Shown one piece after another: positions 57,222-64,000 of a stretch of 64,000 nt of DNA (the stretch's first letter is position 1; every line of letters starts with the position of its first letter). This DNA comes from Paenarthrobacter sp. A20 (GTDB lineage Bacteria > Actinomycetota > Actinomycetes > Actinomycetales > Micrococcaceae). A program made the translations under genes and the position numbers. The notes beneath the pieces are model-generated. The model was not told the origin of the DNA. It was given only the letters and a program-made list of their open reading frames with translations, and searched no databases. The stretch covers positions 1,550,001 to 1,614,000 of the forward strand of contig NZ_JALJWH010000001.1 in the NCBI RefSeq assembly GCF_024168825.1, given 5' to 3'.

Positions 57222-60200
57222 TCAGCGGGGTTGCAGAGGAGAACCGTCCAAGGCGCGCTCTTCGATCAGCTTTCCGCCCAGAATACGCTCCACCGCAGCC
57301 CGACCAAAGACCCTCGATTCCTCGATGGTTTCGTCCTCCGGGCTGGGGATATCCTCAGCCATGGTGGCCGGCGCTGCCTGGGTCCGCACGGGTGCTTGGA
57401 CACGACCGGCTTGGGCTTCAGGACTGTTCGTCAGCCGCTGGTACAGGCTCTGACGGCCGTTGGGATTGCCCGACGGCGCGTCCTCCTCGAGCGTCGCAAC
57501 CGAACCATGCGCTTCCTCAGGTTGCGTCGCCAAGGACGGCCACACTGCGGGAGCGTTGCCGGCCCCCGGGTTGCTGCCTGCCGGGATGCTGCCGCTTGCG
57601 GGGGCGGGCATGGATTGGGTTGCAGGCCAACTCGATGCCGGTGCGACGTCCCAACTGGAGCTTGGGTTCTGCTCGGCATTGGTTGGGTGGCCGTACGCTC
57701 CGTTGGTGCTCTCCGGAACCTGGGCTGCAGCTGGCTCGTAATCCGGAGCCTCCGTTGCCTGCTCGACGACTTCCGATGCCGTGGCGGGCTGCTTGCCCAC
57801 GTTGGATTCCGTGCCCACTACCCAGGTGCCCGGCGCCTGCTCCACAGCCCTTGACCACGGGTCGGCGGATGATGCCGCGACCGCGGCGCTGCCCCCTGCG
57901 CCCGAAGCTGCGGCTGTCGGGGTCGTGGAAGATGCCGCCGGTGCCTGGTTGGCCGGTGGTTGGTTGGCCGGGGATTGGTTCACCGGCGCTTGGTTGACGG
58001 CGGGCCGCTGGCTGCCAGCTGCAGCAGCCGGGGCAGGGCTTTGTTGTTGGCCATAACCGGATGGGGGTTCCCAGTCTGCCGGAGGCTCTTCATCCAGCGG
58101 CGGGGCATCCTCGTCGAGTGGGGGACCCCAATCGTCGTCAGGGTACGAATAGTCGCCGGTGGACTCGGTGCTCAAAGGTGCCGAGGTTCCAGCTGCTGCA
58201 GGGGTGCCCGCCGGCGCAGCTGTGCCCGGGGCAGGCGTTGGGGTCGACTGCGAAGGAGCGGGTGCTGCCGGAGTGGTTGGTGCATTTACCGACGCCGTCG
58301 CTGTTGCTGCAGGAGTGGTTGGTGCTGCCGCCGTCGCGGGCATTTCCGGCGGAGTGGATTCCGTCGGCAACGGAGTGGTCGCTGACGTTGTCCCTGCAGC
58401 CGCAGGGCTGGCGGGGGCAAGACCCCAAGCGGAGTCGACAGCTGAAACCGGGGCTGGTCGCGATTCTGCTGACGACGACGCTGCTGACGATGCGTTGCCT
58501 GCTGGCGATTCATCATCAGCCGACGCCGGGGCGCCTGTTGACGATGAAGCAGCCGGAGTTTCCCGGCTAGTAGGCGCTTTTGGGTTTGGCTCAGAGCTCG
58601 CTGAGCTGTTGCCGCCAGCGACTGCCACGATCTGGCAGTCGATGCCGAGGGTCTTGTGGATTGCCTGGCGAAGGTTCTCGGAGTGGTCCGCACGTCCAAA
58701 CGCGCCGGCAAGGCCGCCCGTGGTGAACGCGAGAGTCAGCACCTGCCCGTCGAACTGCGCCACTTGGGCGTTCGGTTCCACGAGCGCCCACGTGCTGCGC
58801 TTGATCTTGGTCAACGTCTGCAGGACATCCGGCCATGCGCGGCGCAAGGCCTCAACATCGCCGCTGCCTCCGGAAGCAGCAGGTCCTCCAGAAGCAGCAG
58901 GTCCTGCCGTTTGAGCGGGCTGCGGAGCCGGCGCCTGGGGCGCAGCTTGCGCTGGGGCTTGAACGGCTGGTGCTGCTTGGGATGGTGCTGGCGTCGGCGC
59001 TTGTACAGGCTCGGGCTGCGAGGTTGGTTCCTGGACCCGATCCGCAAGGGCTGGAGCCGCCACGGATTCAGCAGCCTGCGGAGCGCGACCGGATGCCAGG
59101 CGGTCCTCAACAGGCCAGTCGTTGGTGGACACCCGTGGCGCTGTGATGGCCTCACGCGCCCCAGCCTCATCGGCCGGTACTGGAACGGGCGTCGCTGCAG
59201 GGGGTACCGGTGCGGCCGGGGTCGGCTCAACGGCAGCGGGTGCCACTGGCGCGGAGGCGGGGACCGGCGTCGACTGAGCAACAGGCGCAGCAGCAGCCTG
59301 GCCAGCAGCAGCAGACTGGCCAGCAGCAGCAGCAGCAGCAGCCTGGCCAGCAGCAACAGCTGGCGCGCCGCCGTCGCCCGTGTAATTCAGGCGACGTTCC
59401 ACGCGGTCGATGCGGGCCGCAATGCCCCGCTCGGTCTGTTCAGCGCTGGGCAGGAGGATGCGCGCGCACAGCAGCTCAAGGTGCAGCCGAGGCGAGGTGG
59501 CGCCGGTCATCTCGGTGAGCGCCGTGTTGGTGACGTCCGCTGCCCGTGAGAGTTCGGCTGCGCCCAGGTTGGTTGCCTGGTTGCGCATACGCGCGATCTG
59601 GTCGGCGGGCATCCCGCGGAGAATCGCCTGCGCGCTCTCGGGCATCGCCTGGACGATGATGAGGTCGCGGAAGCGTTCCAGCAGATCCTCGACGAAGCGC
59701 CGGGGATCGTGGCCGGTCTGGATGACACGGTCCACGGCCCTGAAAACAGTAGCGGCATCGGCGGCGGCGACGGCATCAACGATGTCGTCCAACAAGGAAG
59801 CGTGCGTGTAGCCAAGCAGCGCGACGGCGAGTTCGTAGTCCAGCCCGTTGGGTCCGGCGCCCGCCATGAGCTGGTCCAACACGGAGAGGGTGTCGCGGAC
59901 AGAGCCGCCACCCGCGCGGATCACCAGCGAAAGCACGCCGGGAGCGACCGGAACGTTTTCCTGCTGGCAGAGGAGCTCGAGGTACTGCATGAGCGGCTCG
60001 GGCGGCACCAACCGGAAGGGGTAGTGGTGCGTGCGGGAGCGGATGGTCCCGATGACCTTGTCCGGCTCGGTGGTGGCAAAGATGAACTTGATGTGTTCCG
60101 GTGGCTCTTCGACGATCTTCAGGAGCGCGTTGAAGCCTGCCGACGTGACCATGTGGGCCTCGTCAATGATGAAGATCTTGTAGCGGTCCCGGACGGGAGC

Positions 60201-60548
60201 GAAGGTTGCGCGTTCACGGAGGTCGCGGGCGTCGTCGACGCCACCGTGGCTGGCGGCGTCGATCTCGATGACATCGAGCGAGCCGGAGCCGCCGCGGGCG
60301 AGTTCGATGCAGCTGGGGCACTTGCCGCAGGGGGTGTCAGTGGGGCCCTCGGCGCAGTTCAGGCAGCGGGCGAGGATGCGCGCAGAGGTGGTCTTGCCGC
60401 AGCCGCGGGGGCCGGAGAAGAGGTAGGCGTGGTTCACGCGGTTCTTCCGGAGGGCCGTCATCAGCGGCTCTGTGACGTGTTCCTGCCCGATAACGTCCGC
60501 GAAAGAGTCCGGGCGATACCTGCGGTACAGGGCAGTTGTAACAGTCAC
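57222..60548 (-). CDS. dnaX: DNA polymerase III subunits gamma and tau
   Basis: The 1108-residue clamp-loader subunit starts at GTG. The AAA+ domain has the Walker A GPRGCGKTTSARIL, a four-Cys zinc site (ARCLNC, CGKCPSC), Walker B IDEAHMVT and domain III to about residue 360. A very long Ala/Pro/Gln/Ser-rich linker follows, interrupted by a folded tau-like domain (RAWPDVLQTLTKIKRSTWAL near residue 556). The C-terminus VFGRAAVERILGGKLIEE is conserved in actinobacteria. I saw no slippery frameshift site for gamma. It is downstream of the SRP RNA and upstream of recR. Confidence 0.96.
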   Translation of the reverse strand: MTVTTALYRRYRPDSFADVIGQEHVTEPLMTALRKNRVNHAYLFSGPRGCGKTTSARILARCLNCAEGPTDTPCGKCPSCIELARGGSGSLDVIEIDAASHGGVDDARDLRERATFAPVRDRYKIFIIDEAHMVTSAGFNALLKIVEEPPEHIKFIFATTEPDKVIGTIRSRTHHYPFRLVPPEPLMQYLELLCQQENVPVAPGVLSLVIRAGGGSVRDTLSVLDQLMAGAGPNGLDYELAVALLGYTHASLLDDIVDAVAAADAATVFRAVDRVIQTGHDPRRFVEDLLERFRDLIIVQAMPESAQAILRGMPADQIARMRNQATNLGAAELSRAADVTNTALTEMTGATSPRLHLELLCARILLPSAEQTERGIAARIDRVERRLNYTGDGGAPAVAAGQAAAAAAAGQSAAAGQAAAAPVAQSTPVPASAPVAPAAVEPTPAAPVPPAATPVPVPADEAGAREAITAPRVSTNDWPVEDRLASGRAPQAAESVAAPALADRVQEPTSQPEPVQAPTPAPSQAAPAVQAPAQAAPQAPAPQPAQTAGPAASGGPAASGGSGDVEALRRAWPDVLQTLTKIKRSTWALVEPNAQVAQFDGQVLTLAFTTGGLAGAFGRADHSENLRQAIHKTLGIDCQIVAVAGGNSSASSEPNPKAPTSRETPAASSSTGAPASADDESPAGNASSAASSSAESRPAPVSAVDSAWGLAPASPAAAGTTSATTPLPTESTPPEMPATAAAPTTPAATATASVNAPTTPAAPAPSQSTPTPAPGTAAPAGTPAAAGTSAPLSTESTGDYSYPDDDWGPPLDEDAPPLDEEPPADWEPPSGYGQQQSPAPAAAAGSQRPAVNQAPVNQSPANQPPANQAPAASSTTPTAAASGAGGSAAVAASSADPWSRAVEQAPGTWVVGTESNVGKQPATASEVVEQATEAPDYEPAAAQVPESTNGAYGHPTNAEQNPSSSWDVAPASSWPATQSMPAPASGSIPAGSNPGAGNAPAVWPSLATQPEEAHGSVATLEEDAPSGNPNGRQSLYQRLTNSPEAQAGRVQAPVRTQAAPATMAEDIPSPEDETIEESRVFGRAAVERILGGKLIEERALDGSPLQPR
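59281..59360. repeat. CAG/GCA-rich repeat inside dnaX
   Basis: The stretch consists mostly of GCA/CAG triplets with repeated CTGGCCAGCAGCAGCAG units, encoding a poly-Ala/Gly-Gln linker (GQAAAAAAAGQSAAAG). It probably varies in length between strains. Confidence 0.7.
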
Positions 60549-60588
60549 AGGGGAAACCTACCTATAGGGACTGACATTTAAAGTAAGT

Positions 60589-60676
60589 GACCCCTCATGC
60601 ACCCGCCAGAGCCCATCTACCCTTGCTACCTTCCGGTCCTGGGGGAGTTCAACAGGATGACGCCACATGAGGGGCC
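60589..60676 (-). ncRNA. ffs: Signal recognition particle RNA (small bacterial type)
   Basis: On the minus strand the domain IV core AGGACCGGAAGGTAGCAAGG is present, with the symmetric and asymmetric loop bases (GGAAG, AGCA), flanked by CTCCCCC and GGGTAGATGGG. The ends GGCCCCTCATG and CATGAGGGGTC form an 11-bp closing helix. The 88-nt size and the place directly upstream of dnaX agree with actinobacterial ffs. It binds Ffh and targets membrane proteins. Ends are set from the closing helix and could be off by a few bases. Confidence 0.92.
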
Positions 60677-60677
60677 G

Positions 60678-61087
60678 TCGACAAGCTTACCCGAACTTAC
60701 TTCGGGGTTCGAATCGGCCCGAAGGGGGTGTGGAAAACGCTCGACGGCGGGTGGCTGGGCTGCGCGAAACACCGCCAGCCGTTCACTCTTCAATGTGAGT
60801 CTCCGGTACGTAAACCACCAAAGCATGAAGCTGCGTCATGGGGACATTTTGTCAGTAACTTCGGCTACAAACAGGTCTCAGCCATTGCAAATCCATAGGC
60901 GGCAGCGGACCATGGGTATGTACACCGATTGGGGCAATCTCAAGATTGTGAGCTGCGGGGCCTGGGGGCGAGGGGCCGGACCCGGTGGCTCAACGGTGAT
61001 ACCGCAAGAATGGGCGCGTTGGGGGCGTCCATTTTTCCGTTAAGCGGCACTTCGCCAAGCCGGTCCAAGGGCGCCCAAACGGCCCGA
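60678..61087. other. Intergenic region between ffs and tRNA-Ser
   Basis: No gene recognised over about 410 bases. GGCTGG/CCAGCC inverted segments (60750-60782) and a GCTTACCCGAAC-rich stretch are present, but no convincing structured RNA. It probably holds the divergent promoters of ffs and the tRNA. Confidence 0.4.
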
Positions 61088-61117
61088 TTACACGATGCCG
61101 AAATTCTCAGGTACAGT
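61088..61117 (+). promoter_or_regulatory. Probable promoter of tRNA-Ser
   Basis: TTACAC (61088-61093) and TACAGT (61112-61117) are separated by 18 bp and lie 26 bp before the tRNA. The hexamers are imperfect but sit at the right distance. Confidence 0.5.
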
Positions 61118-61143
61118 AGTATCTGCTTTCGAATCGGAAGCAA

Positions 61144-61228
61144 GGAGAATTCGCCTAGCGGCCTATGGCGCACGCCTGGAACGCGTGTTGGGTTAACGCC
61201 CTCGGGGGTTCAAATCCCCCATTCTCCG
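61144..61228 (+). tRNA. tRNA-Ser (GGA)
   Basis: The 85-nt gene has an acceptor stem GGAGAAT/ATTCTCC, a D-arm GCCTAGCGGCCTATGGC, an anticodon arm CACGC-CTGGAAC-GCGTG with anticodon GGA, a class II variable arm, and the T-arm GGGGGTTCAAATCCCCC. The long variable arm confirms a serine tRNA. The discriminator is G. CCA is not encoded. Confidence 0.96.
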
Positions 61229-61233
61229 CGGTT

Positions 61234-61261
61234 GGCCCCAGTCTTCGGACTGGGGCCTTTT
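61234..61261 (+). terminator. Terminator after tRNA-Ser
   Basis: GGCCCCAGTC-TTCG-GACTGGGGCC followed by TTTTG is a textbook intrinsic terminator with a UUCG loop, 5 bp after the tRNA. Confidence 0.95.
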
Positions 61262-61292
61262 GCGTTCCCGGACGCCGTCGCATGGAGCCGGG

Positions 61293-62222
61293 CTAGTCAG
61301 CGTCCGCCTGTTGCTCGGCATCCAGCTGCTGTGCTGCCGCCACCCGTTCCAGCACTTCGCGGCACGCCGCTGTGGCGGGATGGATGCGGCCGGCGGTCCT
61401 GGTGGAGGTGAAGACGGTTCGTTTCGGCAGGCCCGGAAGATCCAGCAGCTGAACCGTCCGCGTGCGCCCCGTCCAGACGAGGTCCGGCATCAGGGCCACG
61501 GCGTTCCCGGATTCGATGAGCCGGATCTGGGCTTGAAGGTCGGCTGTTTCATAACGCACGTCGGGTTCGAAGCCGGCCGAGCGGCAGGCCTGCTCTGCCC
61601 AATGCCGGGAAGCGGCACCCCGGGGCTCCATGACCCACGGCATCGACGCGGTGTCCGCAAGGGAGGAAACGGTCTCGCCGCCGAGTCCCACTGGGGGAGT
61701 GGCCAGGCGGATGGCGTCGCTGGTGAGGATGACGCGGTCCAGGCCGCTGTGGTGCGGGGCCGCGTGGCCCGGGTATTGCTCGGCCACCACCAGGTCGAAG
61801 TCCCGCGCCCACGTTTCATAGAGGGCTGTTTCGGGTTCGCGCTGGGTCATTTCCACGCGCACCTCCGGGTACTCCTGGCGCATGATGCTGAGGAAGTCCG
61901 GAAGGAGTGCCAAGGCGGCGGATTGGAAGACGGCCAAGCGGACCGTCCCTGTGACCATGGAGAGCGATGCCGCGAGTTCGGTTTCTGCCCGCTCCAGGGT
62001 CTCCAGCAGTGCGGCAGTGTGTGCCACCAGGATTTCGGCCTGGGGCGTCAGTTGCACGCGGCGCCCTGCTTTCCGGAGCAATTCGACCCCCGCTTCCTTC
62101 TCCAGCAAGGTCAACTGCTGGGACACTGAAGACGGGCTGTACTGCATCGCGTCAGCCACCTCCGCGAGGGTTCCGCGGATCTTTAGTTCGTGCAGCAAAC
62201 GCAGTCTGCGGACGTCCAGCAC
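61293..62222 (-). CDS. LysR family regulator, divergent from putA
   Basis: The 309-residue protein has an N-terminal HTH (LRLLHELKIRGTLAEVADAMQYSPSSVSQQLTLLEKEAG) and a substrate-binding domain (VRLAVFQSAALALLPDFLSIM onward). I chose the GTG at 62222 because GGAGG lies 6 bases upstream; a TTG 11 codons earlier has no ribosome-binding site. Its position opposite putA suggests control of proline catabolism. The C-terminal tail is Ala/Gln/Asp-rich. Confidence 0.88.
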   Translation of the reverse strand: MLDVRRLRLLHELKIRGTLAEVADAMQYSPSSVSQQLTLLEKEAGVELLRKAGRRVQLTPQAEILVAHTAALLETLERAETELAASLSMVTGTVRLAVFQSAALALLPDFLSIMRQEYPEVRVEMTQREPETALYETWARDFDLVVAEQYPGHAAPHHSGLDRVILTSDAIRLATPPVGLGGETVSSLADTASMPWVMEPRGAASRHWAEQACRSAGFEPDVRYETADLQAQIRLIESGNAVALMPDLVWTGRTRTVQLLDLPGLPKRTVFTSTRTAGRIHPATAACREVLERVAAAQQLDAEQQADAD

Positions 62223-62264
62223 GGTGGCCTCCAAAGCATCGGGAAGGGTAATCAATATTCGTCA

Positions 62265-62280
62265 GAAAAGATCGCTTTTC
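62265..62280. promoter_or_regulatory. Inverted repeat GAAAAG-ATCG-CTTTTC between LysR gene and putA
   Basis: Perfect 6-base arms lie in the divergent region, 66 bp before putA. It could be the LysR binding site; a T-N11-A box is not exact. TCAGAAAAGATCGCTTTTCC is its extended form. Confidence 0.45.
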
Positions 62281-62345
62281 CTAACGTGATTGTAGATCCA
62301 TACTGATGGAAACAAACAAACTTCTCCGTCTCAGAAGGAGCCCCC

Positions 62346-64000
62346 ATGACCAGCACCATCCCGGATGCCACCGCCCCGAGCACCCAGGATTCCGGACAGT
62401 TCGACGCTTTGGCCCAGGAAGCCATTGCCTTGGTCCGCCACTGGCTGACCGAAGCCAGTAAGATCCCGGTCGACGTGTCCGCCCAGCGCCTCGCCGGCGT
62501 CCTGAAGGACCCGAACGGCTTGGACTTCACGGTTGGATTCGTCGACGGCGTCATCCGCCCCGAGGACTTGTCGGTCGCCGGCCGTAAACTCGCCGAACTG
62601 GCTCCGAAGGTCCCCAAGTTCCTCCCGTGGTACATGCGCAGCGCTGTCCGCGTTGGCGGCGTCATGGCCCCGATCGTCCCGCAGGTTGTCATCCCGATCG
62701 CCCGTCGTGTGCTCCGCGAAATGGTGGGCCACCTGATCGTGGATGCCACGGACGCCAAGCTCGGCCCGGCCATCGCCAAGATCCGCCAGGACGGTGTGCA
62801 CCTGAACGTGAACCTCCTGGGCGAAGCCGTCCTGGGTGAGCACGAAGCGCAGCGCCGCCTGGAAGGCACCCTGAAGCTCCTTGCCCGCGAAGATGTGGAC
62901 TACGTCTCCATCAAGGAGTCCTCCACCGTTGCACCGCACTCCCCGTGGGCCTTCGACGAAGCCGTCGACCACGTAGTGGAGAAGCTCACCCCGCTCTACC
63001 GCCTCGCAGCGTCCTTCCCCAAGCCCAAGTTCATCAACCTGGACATGGAGGAATACAAGGACCTCAGCATGACCATCGCGGTGTTCAAGCGCATCCTGGA
63101 CATGCCCGAGTTCAAGAACCTCGAGGCCGGCATCGTCCTCCAGGCCTACCTCCCGGACGCGCTCGGTGCCATGCAGGAACTGCAGGAATGGGCGACTGCC
63201 CGCCGTGCCCAGGGCGGTGCCCCCATCAAGGTCCGCGTGGTCAAGGGCGCCAACCTTCCCATGGAGCAGGTTGAAGCCTCCCTGCATGACTGGCCGCTGG
63301 CCACCTGGGGTACCAAGCAGGACTCGGACACCAGCTACAAGAACGTCATCAACTACGCCCTCACCCCGGAGCGCGTTGACGCAGTCCGCATCGGCGTCGC
63401 AGGCCACAACCTCTTTGACGTCGCTTTCGCCTGGCTGCTGGCCAAGGAACGTGGCGTCACCAAGGGCATCGAGTTCGAAATGCTCCTGGGCATGGCAACC
63501 GGCCAGGCCACCGCGGTCCGCAAGGACGTCGGCAGCCTCCTGCTCTACACACCGGTGGTCCACCCGGGCGAGTTCGACGTCGCCATCGCATACCTGATCC
63601 GCCGCCTCGAAGAAGGCGCCAGCCAGGAAAACTTCATGTCCGCTGTCTTCGAACTGAGCGAAAATGAAGCCCTGTTCCAGCGTGAGCAGAAGCGCTTCCT
63701 GGATTCCCTGGCCGGCATGACGGCCGAGGTCCCGGGCCCCAACCGCAAGCAGGATCGCCGCCTCCCGGCCGAGCCCGCGCCGCTCGAGGGCTTCAGCAAC
63801 ACCCCCGACACTGACCCGGCCCTCCCCGCCAACCGTGCATGGGGCCGGGACATCCTCGCCCGAATCCCCGGTTCCACCGCAGGCGACAAGATCGTCGAGT
63901 CCACCAAGGTCTCCGACGCCGCCCAGCTGGACCGGATCATCGCCACCGCCGTCGATCACGGCAAGGCCTGGGGCGCCCGTCCGGCTGCCGAGCGTGCAGC
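62346..64000 (+). CDS. putA: Proline dehydrogenase/P5C dehydrogenase (PutA-type), 3' part missing
   Basis: The reading frame is open from the ATG at 62346 (AAGGAG upstream) to the window end, about 551 residues without a stop. It holds the proline dehydrogenase domain: GFVDGVIRPEDLSVA, HLNVNLLGEAVLGEHEAQRR, YVSIKESS, FINLDMEEYKDLSMTI, IVLQAYLPDAL and RVVKGANLPMEQVE. After about residue 470 a linker leads towards the start of an aldehyde dehydrogenase domain (SDAAQLDRIIATAVDHGKAWG), so the full enzyme is probably bifunctional, oxidising proline to glutamate with FAD and NAD. It is divergent from a LysR gene. Confidence 0.93.
   Translation, partial: MTSTIPDATAPSTQDSGQFDALAQEAIALVRHWLTEASKIPVDVSAQRLAGVLKDPNGLDFTVGFVDGVIRPEDLSVAGRKLAELAPKVPKFLPWYMRSAVRVGGVMAPIVPQVVIPIARRVLREMVGHLIVDATDAKLGPAIAKIRQDGVHLNVNLLGEAVLGEHEAQRRLEGTLKLLAREDVDYVSIKESSTVAPHSPWAFDEAVDHVVEKLTPLYRLAASFPKPKFINLDMEEYKDLSMTIAVFKRILDMPEFKNLEAGIVLQAYLPDALGAMQELQEWATARRAQGGAPIKVRVVKGANLPMEQVEASLHDWPLATWGTKQDSDTSYKNVINYALTPERVDAVRIGVAGHNLFDVAFAWLLAKERGVTKGIEFEMLLGMATGQATAVRKDVGSLLLYTPVVHPGEFDVAIAYLIRRLEEGASQENFMSAVFELSENEALFQREQKRFLDSLAGMTAEVPGPNRKQDRRLPAEPAPLEGFSNTPDTDPALPANRAWGRDILARIPGSTAGDKIVESTKVSDAAQLDRIIATAVDHGKAWGARPAAERA

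Noticed and set aside
57222..60548. Programmed frameshift producing gamma from dnaX
   Set aside because: I saw no A-rich slippery heptamer with a downstream stem.
60581..60600. Partial copy of the 63-bp repeat (AAGTGACCCC)
   Set aside because: The stretch is the 3' end of the SRP RNA closing helix and flank; resemblance to the repeat is short.
60750..60782. Small structured RNA between ffs and the tRNA
   Set aside because: Only short GGCTGG/CCAGCC complementarity; no conserved fold or terminator could be supported.
61144..61228. tRNA-Ser as an integration site
   Set aside because: No integrase or duplicated tRNA 3' end was found in the flanking sequence.

Overview
The window is a high-GC actinobacterial chromosome segment, most likely Arthrobacter/Paenarthrobacter (Micrococcaceae). 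This rests on the purSQL, dnaX-recR and lysC proteins, a DUF4193 protein, a small actinobacterial-type SRP RNA next to dnaX, an NgcEFG-type sugar transporter and frequent GTG/TTG starts. It is genus-level recognition by eye; no search was run. I saw no insertion sequence, prophage, CRISPR array or integrase.

Layout. 1-5009 (minus): a tightly overlapped acs - sfnG - metY - CoA-binding protein unit, apparently for organosulfur use. 5227-7342: a second CoA-binding protein, a polysaccharide deacetylase lipoprotein and small proteins. 7519-10843: an ngcEFG-type ABC importer for N-acetylglucosamine/chitobiose. 11958-17208 (minus): a six-gene catabolic operon (MFS transporter, nitrilase-type amidase, DUF2848, HpaB-type hydroxylase, cupin, flavin reductase) opposite a GntR regulator, with two GTATAC sites in between. 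18269-27171: a cyclic-di-GMP/exopolysaccharide locus with a BcsB-like protein, a membrane glycosyltransferase, a processive GT2 carrying an N-terminal MshEN-type (c-di-GMP-binding) domain, a diguanylate cyclase, an unknown protein and a GGDEF-EAL protein. Both of its transcription units are preceded by 11-bp tandem repeats. 27256-30588 (minus): purSQL.

31629-39136: a dehydrogenase, a large secreted sialidase and a large secreted subtilisin-like protease. 39238-44004: an alkylquinolone/quinaldine-type catabolic cluster (MFS, cofactor-free 2,4-dioxygenase homologue, FAD monooxygenase, MarR regulator, formamidase-like hydrolase). 44047-48005: two SSI-type protease-inhibitor-like proteins, a protein of the family labelled 3-methyladenine glycosylase, an OhrR-like regulator, small conserved proteins, LapA and DUF4193. 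48161-52669: a GH3 glycosidase and MFS transporter with a divergent TetR regulator and two matching operators. 52739-60676: lysC, DUF427, a membrane protein, a RibD/DHFR-like protein, recR, dnaX and the SRP RNA. 61144-64000: tRNA-Ser(GGA), a LysR regulator and a divergent putA that runs off the window.

The most interesting regions are the c-di-GMP-linked polysaccharide locus with its shared 11-bp repeats and the quinolone-type dioxygenase cluster. A 63-bp palindromic repeat occurs twice, each time between convergent genes.
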